Of a stretch of DNA of 64,000 nt, positions 27,451 to 35,516 are shown one piece after another. Source of the stretch: Streptomyces ruber (GTDB lineage: Bacteria > Actinomycetota > Actinomycetes > Streptomycetales > Streptomycetaceae). Position 1 is the first letter of the stretch. Each line of letters starts with the position of its first letter. Position numbers and translations under genes: made by a program. The notes beneath the pieces are model-generated. The model was given only the letters and a program-made list of their open reading frames with translations. It was not told the origin of the DNA and did no database searches. The stretch is from the NCBI RefSeq assembly GCF_014648075.1, contig NZ_BMQK01000022.1, positions 44,066-108,065 of the forward strand, written 5' to 3'.

Positions 27451-28275
27451 CTACACCGTCACCGCGAACGACCGCAGGATCGCCGCGATCAGCTGGGGGT
27501 CGCCCTCGCCCTTGATGCGGTCGGCCACCGCGTCGGCGGTCACCCGGCCGCAGGCCAGCCGGACGTACGTCTCCCAGTCCAGGGCGAGGGCGGCGGCGGG
27601 ACCCAGCGCGGGGCTGGTCTCCAGCGTGCCCCGCCCCTGGATGTCGACACGGACGGTGCGCAGGAACTCGATCGGGCCGTGCACGTCGAAGACGACCGCG
27701 GAGCTGCGCGGTGCCTGCGCGTCCTCCGCGACCACCTTGGGCAGCACGGAGAGCAGTTCGTCACGGACCACGTAGGCGCCCGGCGAGTCGAGGTTGCCCG
27801 GCCGGCCGAGCGCCGTGCGCAGGTCCTGCTCGTGCACCCAGACGTCGAACGCCCGGTTCCGCATGGCCTGTTCCAGGGTCAGCTCCGCGCCGAGCGGACC
27901 GCGCACCGTCGTCCCCGGGTCCCGCGACTCGTTCCGCAGCTGGCGGTTGCGGCGGATGATCGTGTACTCCAGCTCGGCGGTCATCTCCGGGCCCGTGTGG
28001 TGGCGGCGGGCGTCGACCTGCATCTCCATGTAGCGCTGGTGGTCGGTGCGCACGTGGTACAGGTCGCGCGGCAGCGTGTGGATGGGGCGCGGGTCGCCGA
28101 GCATCTCGCAGTCCATGCCGATGACATGGGAGACGATGTCCCGCACCGACCAGCCGGGGCATGGCGTCCGGCGGTTCCACTCGCCCTCCACGAGCGGTGT
28201 CACCAGTTCGGATATCGCGTCCACGGAGTGGGTCCAGGCGTCGGCGTAGGGCTGGAGGGTGGGATGCAGACTCAC
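27451..28275 (-). CDS. Maleylpyruvate isomerase family (mycothiol-dependent) protein
   Basis: 274 residues, GTG start 28275. The DinB-like four-helix domain has the family signature WNRRTPCPGWSVRDIVSHVI, in which His of DIVSHV and later histidines of MRNRAFDVWVHEQDLR form the metal site. The C-terminus (RVDIQGRGTLETSPAL, LDWETYVRLACGRVTADAV) is the SCP2-like MDMPI C-domain. Proteins of this family use mycothiol, the actinobacterial thiol, in isomerase or S-transferase reactions. The substrate is unknown. It is monocistronic, with GAGGGG before the start. Confidence 0.85.
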   Translation of the reverse strand: MSLHPTLQPYADAWTHSVDAISELVTPLVEGEWNRRTPCPGWSVRDIVSHVIGMDCEMLGDPRPIHTLPRDLYHVRTDHQRYMEMQVDARRHHTGPEMTAELEYTIIRRNRQLRNESRDPGTTVRGPLGAELTLEQAMRNRAFDVWVHEQDLRTALGRPGNLDSPGAYVVRDELLSVLPKVVAEDAQAPRSSAVVFDVHGPIEFLRTVRVDIQGRGTLETSPALGPAAALALDWETYVRLACGRVTADAVADRIKGEGDPQLIAAILRSFAVTV

Positions 28276-28701
28276 GGAACGGGACCCCTCGGGCGGTCGG
28301 TGCACGGGCAGGTGCAGTCGGCTGACGGGAACGGCTGACGGCGGTTTCGGTGGGGGCGGTGACGGCGCGGGCGGGTGTCGTAGTCGGGAGACCCCCAAGT
28401 TACGCCGCTGCGAGGCACCCCGGCAGTGCTTTCGTGTGACGATCGTAGGCCCGTGTGGTCGGCTCGAATGCCAGGACGGTGGTACTGTGCGCGCCGCGCT
28501 CGCTCGGGAACGGTGCATACGGGGACGTACCGGCTGATCGGCGACGACGATGGGCTGCCGTGCTCGTACGGGAACGAGCCGAAGAGGTGGGACGTCGCGG
28601 GACACGCCGGCCGCTTCACGGGCCGCACGTGGAGCAGGGGCGCCCGGCGGACACCGGACGCCCCTGCTCTTCGGCCGACGGCCCGGCGAACCGGTGCCGG
28701 C
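28276..28701. other. Gene-free region ending in a strong hairpin
   Basis: 426 bp without a convincing gene. The left part holds the promoter of the leftward isomerase-family gene. The right part ends with perfect 11-bp arms GAGCAGGGGCG/CGCCCCTGCTC (28632-28669), with an inner CCGG/CCGG stem. The hairpin terminates the leftward small gene at 28702 and could equally end a rightward small RNA started near 28480. No protein in this stretch has start, ribosome site and codon pattern together. Confidence 0.5.
28632..28669. terminator. Terminator hairpin
   Basis: Arms GAGCAGGGGCG and CGCCCCTGCTC, 11 bp, perfect, with a second short stem in the loop. It lies 33 bp beyond the stop of the leftward 71-residue protein gene. 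Confidence 0.85.
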
Positions 28702-28917
28702 CTACCGGTAACCCGCCCGTATGTCGGCGTCCCGGTCCTCGTCGGACGAGCGGCGCGGCGCGCTCCGCACTCCCAGGTGCCCGGGACCGTCCTCCGGGTC
28801 GCGCCCGGGCTTCTCGTACGGGTCGTCGCGACAGGGGTCGTACGGATCGCGCCCGGGCGCGCCGTCCTCGTACGCGGCGCGGTCACGCGTGCCGGAACCG
28901 CCGGTCTGATCTGCCAT
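28702..28917 (-). CDS. Small hydrophilic protein, unknown
   Basis: 71 residues, almost entirely charged or small (Asp, Arg, Gly, Pro), with repeats of the type RDPYD/DDPYEKPGRDPEDGP. It is predicted disordered with no TM. A good ribosome site (GAGGAG before ATG 28917) and a terminator after the stop argue that it is expressed. I do not recognise a family. It is divergent from the thioredoxin-NHL gene. Confidence 0.6.
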   Translation of the reverse strand: MADQTGGSGTRDRAAYEDGAPGRDPYDPCRDDPYEKPGRDPEDGPGHLGVRSAPRRSSDEDRDADIRAGYR

Positions 28918-29014
28918 GGAACCACTCCTCGGAGGTGTCCCCCCTGCGCGAAGAGCATCTCTCCGTCAGGGCATGAACGCATCCGGTGCGAGCTCGCACA
29001 CGGTGCGTGACGAG

Positions 29015-29023
29015 TTGTCCACA
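29015..29023 (+). other. DnaA box-like 9-mer
   Basis: TTGTCCACA, identical to the Streptomyces DnaA box consensus, 40 bp before the thioredoxin-NHL gene start. A single box, so the functional meaning is uncertain. Confidence 0.4.
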
Positions 29024-29063
29024 GGCTCGGCGGCGCGTCCCGGACTAGTGGCACCCTTGAGCC

Positions 29064-30899
29064 ATGAGCGACCTCGCACCCCGCCGCGCACGTGTCCGCG
29101 CCCCCGAGCTGATCGGCAAGGGCGGCTGGCTGAACACGGGCGGCGAGCAGTACACCCTCGCCGACCTGCGAGGACGGATCGTTGTCCTCGATTTTTGGAC
29201 CTTCTGCTGCATCAACTGCCTGCACGTCCTCGACGAGCTGCGGGAGCTGGAGGAGAAGCACCGGGACACCGTGGTGATCATCGGCGTGCACTCGCCGAAG
29301 TTCGTGCACGAGGCCGAGCACCAGGCCGTCGTGGACGCCGTGGAGCGGTACCACGTCGAGCACCCGGTGCTGGACGACCCCGAGCTCGCCACCTGGAAGC
29401 AGTACGCGGTACGGGCCTGGCCCACGCTCGTCGTGATCGACCCCGAGGGGTACGTCGTCGCCCAGCACGCGGGCGAGGGCCACGCGCACGCCATCGAGAA
29501 GCTGGTCGAGGAGCTGGAGGCCGAGCACGAGGCGAAGGGCACGCTGCGGCGCGGCGACGGTCCGTACGTGGCGCCGGAGCCCGAGCCCACCGTGCTGCGC
29601 TTCCCCGGCAAGGCACTGGTGCTGCCGGGCGGAAGCTACCTGGTCAGCGACACCACCCGGCACCAGCTGGTGGAGCTGGACGCGGACGGCGAGACGGTCC
29701 TGCGGCGCATCGGCTCGGGCGCGCGCGGCTTCGCGGACGGCACGGCCGCGGCGGCGAGCTTCAACGAGCCGCAGGGCCTCGCGCTGCTGGACGACGGCGC
29801 GGTGGTCGTGGCCGACACCGTCAACCACGCGCTGCGCCGGCTCGACCTGGAGACCGGGTACGTCACCACGCTCGCCGGGACGGGCCGCCAGTGGTGGCAG
29901 GGCTCGCCGACGTCCGGCCCCGCGCGCGAGGTGGACCTGTCGTCCCCGTGGGACGTCGCGGTCTTCGGCGGACGCGTGTGGATCGCCATGGCGGGCGTCC
30001 ACCAGCTGTGGACGTACGACCCGGCGGGCGACGGCGAGGGCGGCACGGTCGCCGTCGCGGCCGGGACGACGAACGAGGGGCTCGTCGACGGACCGGGCGA
30101 GCAGGCGTGGTTCGCGCAGCCGTCGGGGCTCGCGGTCTCCGCCGACGGGGAGCGGCTGTGGCTGGCCGACTCCGAGACGAGCGCCCTGCGCTGGGTGGAC
30201 CGGGAGGGGGCCGTGCACACGGCCGTCGGCACCGGGCTGTTCGACTTCGGTCACCGCGACGGCGCGGCGGAACAGGCCCTGTTCCAGCACCCGTTGGGCG
30301 TGACGGCCCTGCCGGACGGCTCGGTCGCCGTCAGCGACACCTACAACCACGCGCTGCGCCGCTACGACCCGGCGACCGGCGAGGTGACCACGCTCGCCAC
30401 GGATCTGCGGGAACCGTCGGACGCGGTGCTCGTCGGGGACGACATCGTGGTCGTGGAGTCCGCCCGGCACCGGCTGACCCGGCTGCGGCTCCCCGAGGAG
30501 GCCGTGAAGGTCGCCTCGGTGGCGCACCGCACCCAGCGCGCGGCCACCGACGTCGCCCCGGGCGCCTTGCGGCTGGACGTGATCTTCCAGGCTCCGGCCG
30601 GTCAGAAGCTGGACACCCGTTACGGTCCCTCGACGCGCCTGCTGGTCTCCTCGACCCCGCCGGGGCTGCTGCTGAAGGGCGAGGGCGCGGACACCGACCT
30701 GTCCCGCACGCTGGAGCTCGACCCCTCCGTCCCCGAGGGCGTGCTGCACGTCTCGGCGATGGCGGCGTCCTGCGACGACGACCCGGCGAACGAGTACCCG
30801 GCGTGCCATGTCCACCAGCAGGACTGGGGCGTCCCGGTGCGGATCACGGACGGGGGTACGGACCGGCTGCCGCTGGTGCTGGCCGGCATGGACGCCTGA
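29064..30899 (+). CDS. Thioredoxin-fold/NHL-repeat protein (NHLRC2-like)
   Basis: 611 residues. The N-terminal thioredoxin domain has the redox motif Cys49-x-x-Cys52 within DFWTFCCINCLHVLDELREL, followed by VRAWPTLVVIDPEGYVV. From about residue 180 a six-bladed NHL propeller is seen as repeats such as FNEPQGLALLDDGAVVVADT plus NHALRRLDLETG, and HPLGVTALPDGSVAVSDTYN. A C-terminal beta domain has YPACHVHQQDWGVPV. The arrangement matches human NHLRC2 and bacterial relatives. No signal peptide, so it is probably cytosolic. The partner is unknown. Confidence 0.9.
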   Translation: MSDLAPRRARVRAPELIGKGGWLNTGGEQYTLADLRGRIVVLDFWTFCCINCLHVLDELRELEEKHRDTVVIIGVHSPKFVHEAEHQAVVDAVERYHVEHPVLDDPELATWKQYAVRAWPTLVVIDPEGYVVAQHAGEGHAHAIEKLVEELEAEHEAKGTLRRGDGPYVAPEPEPTVLRFPGKALVLPGGSYLVSDTTRHQLVELDADGETVLRRIGSGARGFADGTAAAASFNEPQGLALLDDGAVVVADTVNHALRRLDLETGYVTTLAGTGRQWWQGSPTSGPAREVDLSSPWDVAVFGGRVWIAMAGVHQLWTYDPAGDGEGGTVAVAAGTTNEGLVDGPGEQAWFAQPSGLAVSADGERLWLADSETSALRWVDREGAVHTAVGTGLFDFGHRDGAAEQALFQHPLGVTALPDGSVAVSDTYNHALRRYDPATGEVTTLATDLREPSDAVLVGDDIVVVESARHRLTRLRLPEEAVKVASVAHRTQRAATDVAPGALRLDVIFQAPAGQKLDTRYGPSTRLLVSSTPPGLLLKGEGADTDLSRTLELDPSVPEGVLHVSAMAASCDDDPANEYPACHVHQQDWGVPVRITDGGTDRLPLVLAGMDA

Positions 30900-30935
30900 C
30901 CCGTCCGGCCCGGCCCCCGCGCCGGCACGTGCCGA

Positions 30936-30962
30936 CGCGCCCGGTCCCCTCGGCCGGGCGCG
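30936..30962. terminator. Terminator hairpin
   Basis: Arms CGCGCCCGG/CCGGGCGCG, nine bp, around a nine-base loop, between the convergent NHL and DUF6458-type genes. Confidence 0.65.
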
Positions 30963-30998
30963 CCACGGCTGTCACCGCCTCGGCTGCCGTCGCGCCGG

Positions 30999-31235
30999 TC
31001 AGATGCCGGTGTACCCGTCGCGGTGCTGGTGCTCCTCGGTCACCACGGGAGTCGTGGGCGGCACCACCACGCGCCTCCTCCTGGCGATGCTGCTGAACGT
31101 CGCGACACCGATCAGTCCGACGATCATGAAGATGACGCCGACCAGGTCGAGGTTGACCCCCTGCATGTCCCAGTCGGTGGCGAACGTGAGGATGGCCCCC
31201 ACGGCTATCAGAATGATGCACCCGCCCAGGCCCAT
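30999..31235 (-). CDS. Two-TM small membrane protein (DUF6458-type)
   Basis: 78 residues. Two hydrophobic segments, LGGCIILIAVGAILTFA and LVGVIFMIVGLIGVATF, are linked by TDWDMQGVNLDLV. A basic RRRRVVVPP patch and a hydrophilic tail (TEEHQHRDGYTGI) follow. The GxGxxxxxxGAILxFA start and the DWDMQGVNLDLVG linker match the actinobacterial DUF6458 family as I recall it; the function is unknown. GGAGGAAG precedes ATG 31235. Confidence 0.82.
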   Translation of the reverse strand: MGLGGCIILIAVGAILTFATDWDMQGVNLDLVGVIFMIVGLIGVATFSSIARRRRVVVPPTTPVVTEEHQHRDGYTGI

Positions 31236-31340
31236 GAGTGCTTCCTCCCTGTCCGGTCCGGTCGTTCCGGTGAGATCCGGTCAACTCCGTGTACCCGGAC
31301 GGGCTTCAGCCATGCGGTCCGTTGTGCGACGGGCGTGTGT

Positions 31341-32693
31341 TCAGCCTTCCAGGAAGGCGGCCAGGGCGCTCGCCAGCAGCAACGGGTCGTCGGCACCGCA
31401 CAGTTCGCGGGCGCTGTGCATGGACAGGATGGCCACGCCGATGTCGACCGTCCTGATGCCGTGGCGGGCCGCCGTGATGGGACCGATGGTGGTGCCGCAG
31501 GGCATGGAGTTGTTGGAGACGAAGGACTGGAAGGGGACGCCCGCCTTCTCGCAGGCGGCGGCGAAGACCGCGCGGCCCGAACCGTCGGTGGCGTAGCGGT
31601 TGTTGACGTTGACCTTGAGGATGGGGCCGCCGTTGACGCGCGGGTGGTGCGTCGGGTCGTGCCGCTCCGCGTAGTTGGGGTGCACGGCGTGGCCGGTGTC
31701 GGAGGACAGGCAGACGGTGCCGGCGAAGGCTCTCGCCCGGTCCTCGTAGGAGCCGCCGCGCGCGAAGACCGAGCGCTCCAGGACCGATCCGAGCAGGGGG
31801 CCGTCCGCGCCCGTGTCCGACTGGGAGCCGTTCTCCTCGTGGTCGAAGGCGGCGAGCACGGGGATGTACGGCAGTGAGGCGCCCTCGCCGCCGGCGACCG
31901 CGGCCAGCGCCGCCGCGCCCGCGTGCACGGAGAGCAGGTTGTCCATGCGGGGCCCGGCGACGAGGTCCCGGTCACGGCCCAGGAGGGCGGGCGGCTCGAC
32001 GGAGTGGACCATCAGGTCCCAGCCGGTGACCGAGCCGTGCTCCAGCCCCGTCTCCTCCTCCAGGAAGGCGATGAGGTCGCCGTCGCGGACGTCGTCCCCG
32101 AGACCCCAGACGGGCTGCAGGTGGCGCTGCTTGTCGAGCTTGAGCCCGTCGGAGGTGACCGAGCGGTCCAGGTGGATGGCGAGCTGCGGGACGCGGAGCA
32201 GCGGGCGGTCCACGTTCACCAGGCGGCTCGTGCCGTCCCGCAGGGAGAGCCGGCCGGCGAGCCCCAGGTCGCGGTCGAGCCAGGAGTTGAGCAGCGGGCC
32301 GCCGTACACCTCGACGGCCACCTGGCGCCAGCCGTGCGCGCCGGAGTCGGGCCGCGGCTTGACCCGCAGGTTGGGGGAGTCGGTGTGGGCGCCGACGATG
32401 CGGAACGGGGTGTGCGCCGCGGCGCCCTCGGGGACGTACCAGGCGACGATGGCGCCACCGCGCAGCACGTACTTGCCGCCGGTCGTGCCGTCCCAGACTT
32501 CCGTCTCCTCGACCTGGCGGAAGCCGGCCTTCTCCAGCCGTGCGGCGGTGTTCGCCACGGCGTGGTAGGGCGAGGGGCTCGCCGCCAGGAAGGCCATCAG
32601 CTCGTCGGTGTGTCCGCGGTCGAAGCGGAGCTGGGCGCGGGAGACGCTGGATGCGGAGGCGGTGCCCGGATCCGGGCTGGCGCTTGTGCTCAT
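31341..32693 (-). CDS. M18 family aspartyl-type aminopeptidase
   Basis: 450 residues from ATG 32693; the reading frame upstream to 32804 is not used. Zinc ligands and catalytic residues of M18 are visible: RIVGAHTDSPNLRVK (His and Asp), AAFDHEENGSQSDTGADGPL (bridging Asp/Glu region), LSSDTGHAVHPNY, and the C-terminal ARHGIRTVDIGVAILSMHSA with its His ligand. It removes N-terminal acidic or neutral residues as a large cytosolic tetrahedral particle. It is monocistronic. Confidence 0.92.
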   Translation of the reverse strand: MSTSASPDPGTASASSVSRAQLRFDRGHTDELMAFLAASPSPYHAVANTAARLEKAGFRQVEETEVWDGTTGGKYVLRGGAIVAWYVPEGAAAHTPFRIVGAHTDSPNLRVKPRPDSGAHGWRQVAVEVYGGPLLNSWLDRDLGLAGRLSLRDGTSRLVNVDRPLLRVPQLAIHLDRSVTSDGLKLDKQRHLQPVWGLGDDVRDGDLIAFLEEETGLEHGSVTGWDLMVHSVEPPALLGRDRDLVAGPRMDNLLSVHAGAAALAAVAGGEGASLPYIPVLAAFDHEENGSQSDTGADGPLLGSVLERSVFARGGSYEDRARAFAGTVCLSSDTGHAVHPNYAERHDPTHHPRVNGGPILKVNVNNRYATDGSGRAVFAAACEKAGVPFQSFVSNNSMPCGTTIGPITAARHGIRTVDIGVAILSMHSARELCGADDPLLLASALAAFLEG

Positions 32694-32713
32694 GGTGTTC
32701 ACCTTAACGACGG

Positions 32714-32752
32714 ACGAGGGCCCACTCCCGGTGCCGGGGAGCAGGCCCTCGT
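32714..32752. terminator. Terminator after the acyl-CoA dehydrogenase gene
   Basis: Arms ACGAGGGCC/GGCCCTCGT with an inner CCCGG/CCGGG stem. It lies downstream of the leftward acyl-CoA dehydrogenase stop and upstream of the peptidase start. Confidence 0.75.
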
Positions 32753-32862
32753 GAGGGGGATGTGGAGAGTCGGGCGGACGGAGGGGTTCCGTTTGCCCGG
32801 ACACCCCGTCGTGCGTGCCCGTTCGAGGGCCCGCCTCGTCCGCCCCGCTCCGCGTCCTCGGC

Positions 32863-34692
32863 CTAGAACGCCGCCTCGTCCAGCTCCATCAGGTCCAGGT
32901 CCACGCCCTCGGCGACCTTGCGGGCCAGGGTGACGCCCGGCAGGACGGTGGCCGCGAAGAACTTCGCCGCCGCGATCTTGCCCTGGTAGAACGCCCGGTC
33001 CTTGGCCGAGGCACCGGACTCCAGCTTCTCGGCGGCGACCGCGGCGCCCTTGAGCAGCAGGTAGCCGACGACCACGTCACCGGAGGCGAGCAGCAGGCGG
33101 GTCGTGTTCAGTCCGACCTTGTAGATGTTCTTGACGTCCTGCTCGGTGGCCGCGAGGTCGGTGAGCATCAGGCCGACGACGGCCTCCAGCTCGACGGCGG
33201 CCTTGGCGAGGTGGTCCCGGGCGCCGGCCAGCTCCTCGCCGCCGGTGCCGAGCGCCAGGAACTTCTTGATCTCCTCGGCGAGCTGGTTCAGCGCGGCGCC
33301 CTGGTTGCGGACGATCTTCCGGAAGAAGAAGTCCTGGCCCTGGATCGCGGTCGTGCCCTCGTACAGGGTGTCGATCTTGGCGTCGCGGATGTACTGCTCG
33401 ACCGGGTACTCCTGGAGGAAGCCGGAGCCGCCGAAGGTCTGCAGCGACTGGGCGAGCTGCTCGTAGCCCTTCTCGGAGCCGTATCCCTTGACGATCGGCA
33501 GGAGCAGGTCGTTCAGGGCCTCCAGCGCGGCCGTGTCCTCGCCGGCGGCCTCCTTGACGGCTATGTCGTCCTGGACGGAGGCCGTGTAGAGCACCAGGGC
33601 GCGCATGCCCTCCGCGTACGCCTTCTGCGTCATGAGCGAGCGGCGCACGTCCGGGTGGTGCGTGATGGTGACCTTGGGCGCCGTCTTGTCCATGAAGTTG
33701 GCCAGGTCGGGGCCCTGGACGCGTTCCTTGGCGTACTCCAGCGCGTTGAGGTAGCCGGTCGACAGGGTGGAGATCGCCTTCGTGCCGACCATCATCCGGG
33801 CGAACTCGATGATGCGGAACATCTGGCGGATGCCGTCGTGCCTGTCGCCGATCAGCCAGCCCTTGGCGGGGTGGCGGTCGCCGAAGGTCATCTCGCAGGT
33901 GTTGGAGGCCTTCAGGCCCATCTTGTGCTCGACGTTCGTGGCGTAGACGCCGTTGCGCTCGCCCAGCTCGCCGGTCTCGAAGTCGAAGAGGTACTTCGGG
34001 ACGAGGAAGAGGGACAGGCCCTTGGTGCCGGGTCCGGCGCCCTCGGGACGGGCGAGGACGTAGTGGAGGATGTTCTCCTCCATGTCGTGCTCACCGGAGG
34101 TGATGAAGCGCTTCACGCCCTCGATGTGCCAGGAGCCGTCCTCCTGCTGGACGGCCTTGGCGCGCCCGGCGCCGACGTCCGAGCCGGCGTCCGGCTCGGT
34201 GAGCACCATGGTGGAGCCCCAGGTCCTCTCGACCGCGATCCGGGCGATCCTCTTCTGCTCCTCGGTGCCCTCCTCGAAGAGGATGCGGGCGAACGCCGGG
34301 CCGGAGGAGTACATCCAGACCGCCGGGTTCGCGCCGAGGATCAGCTCCGCGTAGGACCAGATCAGGGACGGCGGAGCGGTGGTGCCGCCGATCTCCTCGG
34401 GCAGTCCGAGCCGCCAGTACTCGGAGTCCATGAAGGCCTTGTAGCTCTTCTTGAAGGACGCCGGGACCGGCGCGGTGTTCGTCTCCGGGTCGAAGACCGG
34501 CGGGTTGCGGTCGGCGTCCGCGAAGGACTCGGCCAGCTCGTTCTCGGCCAGGCGGGTCAGCTCCGCGAGGACGCTCTTCGCGGTGTCCGTGTCCATCTCC
34601 GCGAACGGGCCCGTGCCGTACAGCTTGTCGCGCCCGAGGACTTCGAAGAGGTTGAACTCGATGTCGCGGAGATTCGACTTGTAGTGCCCCAT
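32863..34692 (-). CDS. Large acyl-CoA dehydrogenase (FadE5-like)
   Basis: 609 residues from ATG 34692 (MGHYKSNLRD), preceded by GGAGG. It is about 200 residues longer than classical acyl-CoA dehydrogenases and has the C-terminal extension typical of the FadE5 class. Seen: TMVLTEPDAGSDVGAGRAKA (flavin/substrate motif), WHIEGVKRFITSGEHDMEEN, KGLSLFLVPKYLFDFETGE, and LYEGTTAIQGQDFFFRKIV near the catalytic region. FAD-dependent first step of fatty acid beta-oxidation. A perfect palindrome lies 65 bp upstream. Confidence 0.93.
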   Translation of the reverse strand: MGHYKSNLRDIEFNLFEVLGRDKLYGTGPFAEMDTDTAKSVLAELTRLAENELAESFADADRNPPVFDPETNTAPVPASFKKSYKAFMDSEYWRLGLPEEIGGTTAPPSLIWSYAELILGANPAVWMYSSGPAFARILFEEGTEEQKRIARIAVERTWGSTMVLTEPDAGSDVGAGRAKAVQQEDGSWHIEGVKRFITSGEHDMEENILHYVLARPEGAGPGTKGLSLFLVPKYLFDFETGELGERNGVYATNVEHKMGLKASNTCEMTFGDRHPAKGWLIGDRHDGIRQMFRIIEFARMMVGTKAISTLSTGYLNALEYAKERVQGPDLANFMDKTAPKVTITHHPDVRRSLMTQKAYAEGMRALVLYTASVQDDIAVKEAAGEDTAALEALNDLLLPIVKGYGSEKGYEQLAQSLQTFGGSGFLQEYPVEQYIRDAKIDTLYEGTTAIQGQDFFFRKIVRNQGAALNQLAEEIKKFLALGTGGEELAGARDHLAKAAVELEAVVGLMLTDLAATEQDVKNIYKVGLNTTRLLLASGDVVVGYLLLKGAAVAAEKLESGASAKDRAFYQGKIAAAKFFAATVLPGVTLARKVAEGVDLDLMELDEAAF

Positions 34693-34756
34693 GGCGACGC
34701 CTCCGTGGAGATATCGGCGAGGCACTGGATCCTCGCGCTAGTTCACGTACCAACAA

Positions 34757-34775
34757 GTAGCATCGATGATGCTAC
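34757..34775. promoter_or_regulatory. Operator-like palindrome upstream of the acyl-CoA dehydrogenase gene
   Basis: GTAGCATC-GAT-GATGCTAC, perfect 8-bp arms. On the dehydrogenase strand it lies about 65 bp before the ATG, within promoter range. No regulator gene adjoins it. Confidence 0.6.
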
Positions 34776-34920
34776 CCGCGAGTAATAAGGCGCAACCCCT
34801 ACCGGGTGAGGTGTGACAAGGCTCTTACAGGGGTGTGACGGGGCTCTCGCGGGGGCGCCCGGGGGATTGTTGCCGGAGGAACGATGCTGCGGCACCCGGG
34901 GGTTGACTACTCTGTGCGGC

Positions 34921-35388
34921 ATGTACGGCTACGACCAGACCGCGGGCCCCCAGCAGCAGTACGCCCCGCCGCCCCAGCAGCAGATGGGCGGCGGGTACGG
35001 CCAGCAGCCCCCGCTCTACCCCGAGCCGTCCCCGCCCTCGCTCGCGGACGCGGTGCGCGCCTTCACCACGGGCCAGATGGCCGCCGAGGACTTCCAGCAG
35101 ATCTTCGCCACCTCCAAGGTCTACTGCCCGCGCGGTGACAACCCCGGCTTCCTCGCGCTGCACAACACCCAGCAGCCCGTGATCCCGATGTTCAGCTCGC
35201 TCAAGGAGCTGCGCCGCTACGCCGGCAAGGAGTCCAAGTACTTCGTGATCACCGGCGCGGAGGTCATCGACCTGCTGCCCACCGGCTACGGCTTCGTGCT
35301 CGACATGGAGGGCGAGCACCGCATGGTCTTCGACGCGAAGGCGGTCGAGCAGATGGTGGAGTTCGCGATGCGCAGGATGTACGGATAG
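34921..35388 (+). CDS. SseB-domain protein
   Basis: 155 residues. The Gln/Pro/Tyr-rich N-terminus (MYGYDQTAGPQQQYAPPPQQ) is disordered. The folded part from residue 38 (SLADAVRAFTTGQMAAEDFQ, IFATSKVYCPRGDNPGFLAL, PMFSSLKELRRYAGKESKYF) matches the SseB N-terminal domain family seen in many Streptomyces proteins of unknown role. It is a single gene with a perfect terminator 35 bp after its stop. No enzyme motif is visible. Confidence 0.82.
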   Translation: MYGYDQTAGPQQQYAPPPQQQMGGGYGQQPPLYPEPSPPSLADAVRAFTTGQMAAEDFQQIFATSKVYCPRGDNPGFLALHNTQQPVIPMFSSLKELRRYAGKESKYFVITGAEVIDLLPTGYGFVLDMEGEHRMVFDAKAVEQMVEFAMRRMYG

Positions 35389-35422
35389 CCGGTACGGGGG
35401 CCGGTACGTGCCCGCGGAGTCC

Positions 35423-35454
35423 GGGAGCCCGGAGGGAATGCCCTCCGGGCTCCC
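35423..35454 (+). terminator. Terminator hairpin
   Basis: Perfect 14-bp arms GGGAGCCCGGAGGG/CCCTCCGGGCTCCC with an AATG loop, followed by GCTGTTT. Confidence 0.9.
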
Positions 35455-35516
35455 GCTGTTTCGGGTAGCAGAAAGTTCAACTCTCAACTAAACTCGGAGC
35501 ACGAGGAGGTACCGAC

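Noticed and set aside
28450..28500. tRNA-like T-loop text (GGCTCGAATGCC).
   Set aside because: No acceptor, D or anticodon stems pair around it; not a tRNA.
28426..29010. Plus-strand frames of 170-194 codons over the hairpin and the small leftward gene.
   Set aside because: They run through a strong terminator hairpin and have Arg/Pro-rich shadow composition with no ribosome site.
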